A DNA stretch of 21,949 nucleotides from Dicyema japonicum (lineage: Eukaryota > Dicyemida > Rhombozoa > Dicyemidae): positions 24,016-45,964 of the forward strand of contig RDEW01000133.1 in NCBI GenBank assembly GCA_011109175.1. Reading direction: 5' to 3'. Below the pieces are notes generated by a model. It searched no databases. It saw nothing but the letters and a program-made list of their open reading frames with translations, and was not told where the DNA came from. The position numbers and the translations under genes are program-made. Shown one piece after another: positions 19,550-21,949 of the stretch; position 1 is the first letter of the stretch, and each line of letters opens with the position of its first letter.

Positions 19550-20075
19550 CTGTTTTCGACAGGCAAATTGGACAAATAATAGTAGATGGCTCCGCAGTTC
19601 CTTTTCGTCAAGTGGGCACCCAAGAAAGTATGTCCGCTCCCTGGGTACGACAGTAATTCCAGGTAGTACCAAGTTGAAAGACTCGACCACGTTGATAAAA
19701 TCACTCTCCGAGTATGTGATACTTATTAGTTCCGATTTCTTTATATTTAACTCAAGTTCGAGGTTTCGTAGTGCTGGCACAGCATGTGACAAAACATCAT
19801 GGACTTTTCTCCACGGTTCTCCAATTGTGGCGTCATCAAGATACCAGAGGATTAGTTGTGTGTTTATAGGCTGACAATTTCATCGATGGCCAGAGTAAAG
19901 AAAAGTGGACCAAGTGGGTCCCCTTGTTGGACTCCAGTCTCCGAACAGATAATACTGTCTCCGAAAACCAGTGAAGAATTGGTTCCGTAAGCGATGTAGA
20001 CAAGTTGAATAAGTTCCGGGCTCACTTGCTTGTAGTTTCGAAAATTTGATCCCTTCTCAGTGAATTGAAGGCATT
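19550..20075 (-). mobile_element. RT remnant of a REL-type non-LTR element, copy 2
   Basis: Motif for motif the same as 8640-9170, with YLDDATI at 19826-19843 and ETGVQQGDPLGP upstream on the minus strand. A TCAGCC in place of TCCGCC near 19870 leaves the linker reading CQPINTQLILW. Confidence 0.82.
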
Positions 20076-20165
20076 GCAGATTTATGTAAATTTATTAGGG
20101 AAGCCATTAATAAAAATTCCAAGAAATGCTTGTTCGCAGTAAAAAATTCCAAGAAACCAATAAAT

Positions 20166-20175
20166 TATATAAATA
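20166..20175 (+). promoter_or_regulatory. Possible TATA box of gene C, copy 2
   Basis: TATATAAATA, 31 bp before the ATG at 20197, in the same place as in copy 1. Confidence 0.35.
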
Positions 20176-20196
20176 CCCAATTTCAGTAAAACTCAA

Positions 20197-21033
20197 ATGT
20201 TCTGGTTTTTATTAATTGTGTTAGGAATAATAGAGATTTGTATTACATTTTATAATAATAGCACTACAACAATACACACCATACCCTGTGAGAGTGAAAT
20301 TTGATAATTTCCCAGTAATTTACTTTATTAACAATTAGGAAGACGAGATAGATTTTGTCATACCGGTCAAAATGTGTCATTAATGCTTAGGCATTAGGAG
20401 AAGTTATGACTATAACCGAAGAGAATATTAATCCTGAACTTAGCATAACAATAAGGTAATACAACAATTAATTCTTTTAGTCGTGGTCAAGAAAATTGTG
20501 ATTACAGAGATAGTATTTTAACGGTAACAGTGCTACCAGATGCTGAAGTATAGATAATTTATATTAATAGATCTTGACTGGAAAAATATTAAAATGTCTG
20601 TTAAAAAATATTTTGCGAGGAAAAGAAGTAATAGACCCTCAATCCCGAGATTTTGATATACTACAGGACGAAAGTGGATGGTTAATAATGTAATATTATT
20701 TTAGTGCAAGAATATTATCCGATGATCAAGTTTTATTCCTTCAAGAGATAAACAAAGCAAATTTTTTGAATAGAATTGGAGGTTAATAAATTTTTAATAT
20801 TAGAACAACCTACTGTTACGACCACCAGTACAACCATTACTCCTATACCTCCTGATGATGACATGGACACAGATGAGCTAGAAGAGATCATTGAATATTC
20901 TGAAAAATTAACCACCAAAGATCGCAGTAATATTGGAATAAATTGTATAATTATAATATATTCAGCATTCAATATTATTCATTTCCTGAATGCTCTAATT
21001 ATTATTGGAGTTATCATTCAATTAGATTATTAA
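20197..21033 (+). CDS. Gene C, copy 2: intact 223-aa single-pass membrane protein with seven short introns
   Basis: This is the cleanest multi-exon gene here. Introns are 20240-20261 (22 nt), 20315-20338 (24), 20366-20390 (25), 20456-20480 (25), 20548-20570 (23), 20681-20704 (24) and 20782-20803 (22). All are GT-AG, and all stop codons between the ends fall inside them or are removed by joining. The 672-nt coding sequence is open from ATG to TAA 21031-21033. The protein starts with a signal peptide (MFWFLLIVLGIIEI). An extracellular-type region of about 135 residues follows, with Cys in ENCDYRDSILTVTVLPDAE, ILKCLLKN and ESGCARILSDDQ. Next come a Thr-rich stalk (TVTTTSTTITPIP) and an acidic patch (DDDMDTDELEE). 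One hydrophobic segment at about residues 195-218 (CIIIIYSAFNIIHFL, IIIGVII) ends the protein, leaving almost no cytoplasmic tail. No family is recognised. It is probably a surface or secretory-pathway protein (inference). Confidence 0.83.
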
Positions 21034-21058
21034 TAATTTGATTGGATTGGGTTCTCTA

Positions 21059-21064
21059 AATAAA
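21059..21064 (+). terminator. Polyadenylation signal of gene C, copy 2
   Basis: AATAAA, 26 bp after the TAA stop, conserved from copy 1. Confidence 0.55.
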
Positions 21065-21149
21065 AAGATTTATTAAAATAATTTTTGACTAAAACTAAAG
21101 GTTTACAATCATTGAATAGGTCCGATGATGTGCATGGAATTGCGTTCTC

Positions 21150-21775
21150 AATGGGTCAGCTTTTTTCTCTTCTATCCTTTTTCTTTTTCTTGATCTGTTT
21201 ATCAGGGTCAGAGACATGCTTCTTATGATTCCTGCCGTTTCCATGGTGAATGGTTCAAAAATGAACGTTCCATCGTTACATTCGAAATTCTTCATCTTTA
21301 GGGTATCTGTCTTTTCCGAGGCTGAGTCTGTGTTAGATGTCCAAATAGGATATCCGAGAATCCAAACAAGTGGCGTATCTACCACTTTCTTATGGGAAGA
21401 AATTTGTTTCTTGATACTTTTGTTGGCTGAGGAAGTCCGATAGGCTCCAACTTGACACGAAATCTAGTCCTCCACCAATAACTCAGATGATTTAACTGCT
21501 TCTCGGAATCCTCTAACGACTCTTCCTGCAAAAGAGAGAGTGAATACTTTTATCGTCGACATTCTTCCACATCTACAGCTATTGATCACACAAACATCTA
21601 TTTCGAGGCGGAAGCAAACCACAATTCTTGTGGCTTCGTCATCAAGTGTCCCAAATGAGTTGCATGAGAATGATGTGAGTCCTGCAACACTTCGGTTCGT
21701 CGATGTAGAAACAGACGTGCCAAGTTATATCTCATCAATAGTCTTTGAGCATAAAAGTTTGTCCCAGTGAAGTTG
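21150..21775 (-). mobile_element. C-terminal endonuclease remnant of a REL-type non-LTR element, copy 2
   Basis: Counterpart of 10240-10860. The CCHC start (DVCVINSCRCG) is kept. A one-base gain near 21508 shifts the frame after GRVVRG. FIFEPFTMETAGI is intact near 21240-21280. It is dead in both copies. Confidence 0.7.
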
Positions 21776-21854
21776 TTTCGTAGAGTTCTTTAGGAATCCC
21801 ACACATAGAAGCATCCAGCATTCTTAAGTTGCCCATGTCACTAGTTCAGAGACC

Positions 21855-21949
21855 AGTTCGCAAGGCTGTAATTAATTATCACCTCGTTTTGATTTCCAAA
21901 AATATTTTGGTCACTCCTGGTGTCATATTTCACAGACCAGTCAAATAAG
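21855..21949 (-). mobile_element. Start of the AP-endonuclease remnant, copy 2, cut by the window end
   Basis: It matches 10940-11038 (WSVKYDTRSDQ side). Only the downstream end of the remnant falls inside the window. Confidence 0.6.

Larger units (their letters stand above)
12739..21949. repeat. Copy 2 of the tandem duplication, running off the window
   Basis: It matches 1781-11038 throughout and is cut by the window end. Gene order, orientation and even the hAT target duplication are the same as in copy 1, so the block was copied after the hAT insertion. Copy 2 keeps gene C fully open, whereas copy 1 does not; in gene B each copy has breaks the other lacks. Confidence 0.95.

Noticed and set aside
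20240-20803. Short GT...AG segments as chance matches in AT-rich DNA
   Set aside because: Seven successive segments of 22-25 nt each restore the same frame in gene C, and the lengths repeat in other genes, including SmD1 where homology fixes the junctions.
1-21949. Ciliate or nucleomorph origin
   Set aside because: TAA, TAG and TGA all behave as stops, and the retroelement and hAT complement is animal-like. Dicyemid remains an inference.

Overview
This looks like an AT-rich invertebrate nuclear genome. The most telling signal is its introns. Four protein-coding loci become open only when GT...AG segments of mostly 21-26 nt are removed. One of them is unmistakably the spliceosomal protein SmD1. 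Among animals, the only group I know with introns this short is the dicyemid mesozoans, so a Dicyema-like genome is my best inference. Chlorarachniophyte nucleomorphs and some ciliates also have tiny introns, but hAT, RTE and REL-endonuclease retroelements and standard stop codons argue against them.

Layout. 1-254: 5' part of SmD1 on the minus strand. 430-1625: decayed RTE-like retrotransposon. 1781-11038: a block that recurs, in the same order and orientation, at 12739-21949 and is still running at the window end. The offset is about 10.9 kb, so this is a tandem duplication. Each block holds: gene A (minus, unrecognised, about 220 aa, 6 introns); a Jockey-like reverse transcriptase remnant split by a 2.2-kb hAT transposon with an 8-bp target duplication; gene B (minus, about 500 aa, coiled coil, 10 introns, two C-terminal repeats); about 1.1 kb with no gene I can resolve; a reverse transcriptase remnant of a REL-endonuclease non-LTR element; gene C (plus, 223 aa, signal peptide plus one membrane helix, 7 introns); and REL-endonuclease and AP-endonuclease remnants.

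Between the blocks (11039-12738) lie a second REL-endonuclease remnant, a protein-coding terminal exon with no visible upstream exons (minus, 11954-12205), and a 413-bp inverted-repeat element flanked by TA. An extra copy of that element's right end sits exactly at the duplication junction.

The two copies differ by many one-base indels, often in homopolymers. In several places one copy is in frame where the other is not, and taking the better reading of the two restores the spliced frames. That pattern fits uncorrected long-read errors, a young duplication with decay, or both. The spliced genes of interest are A, B and C. I could not assign a function to any of them, and being neighbours is the only evidence that they work together.
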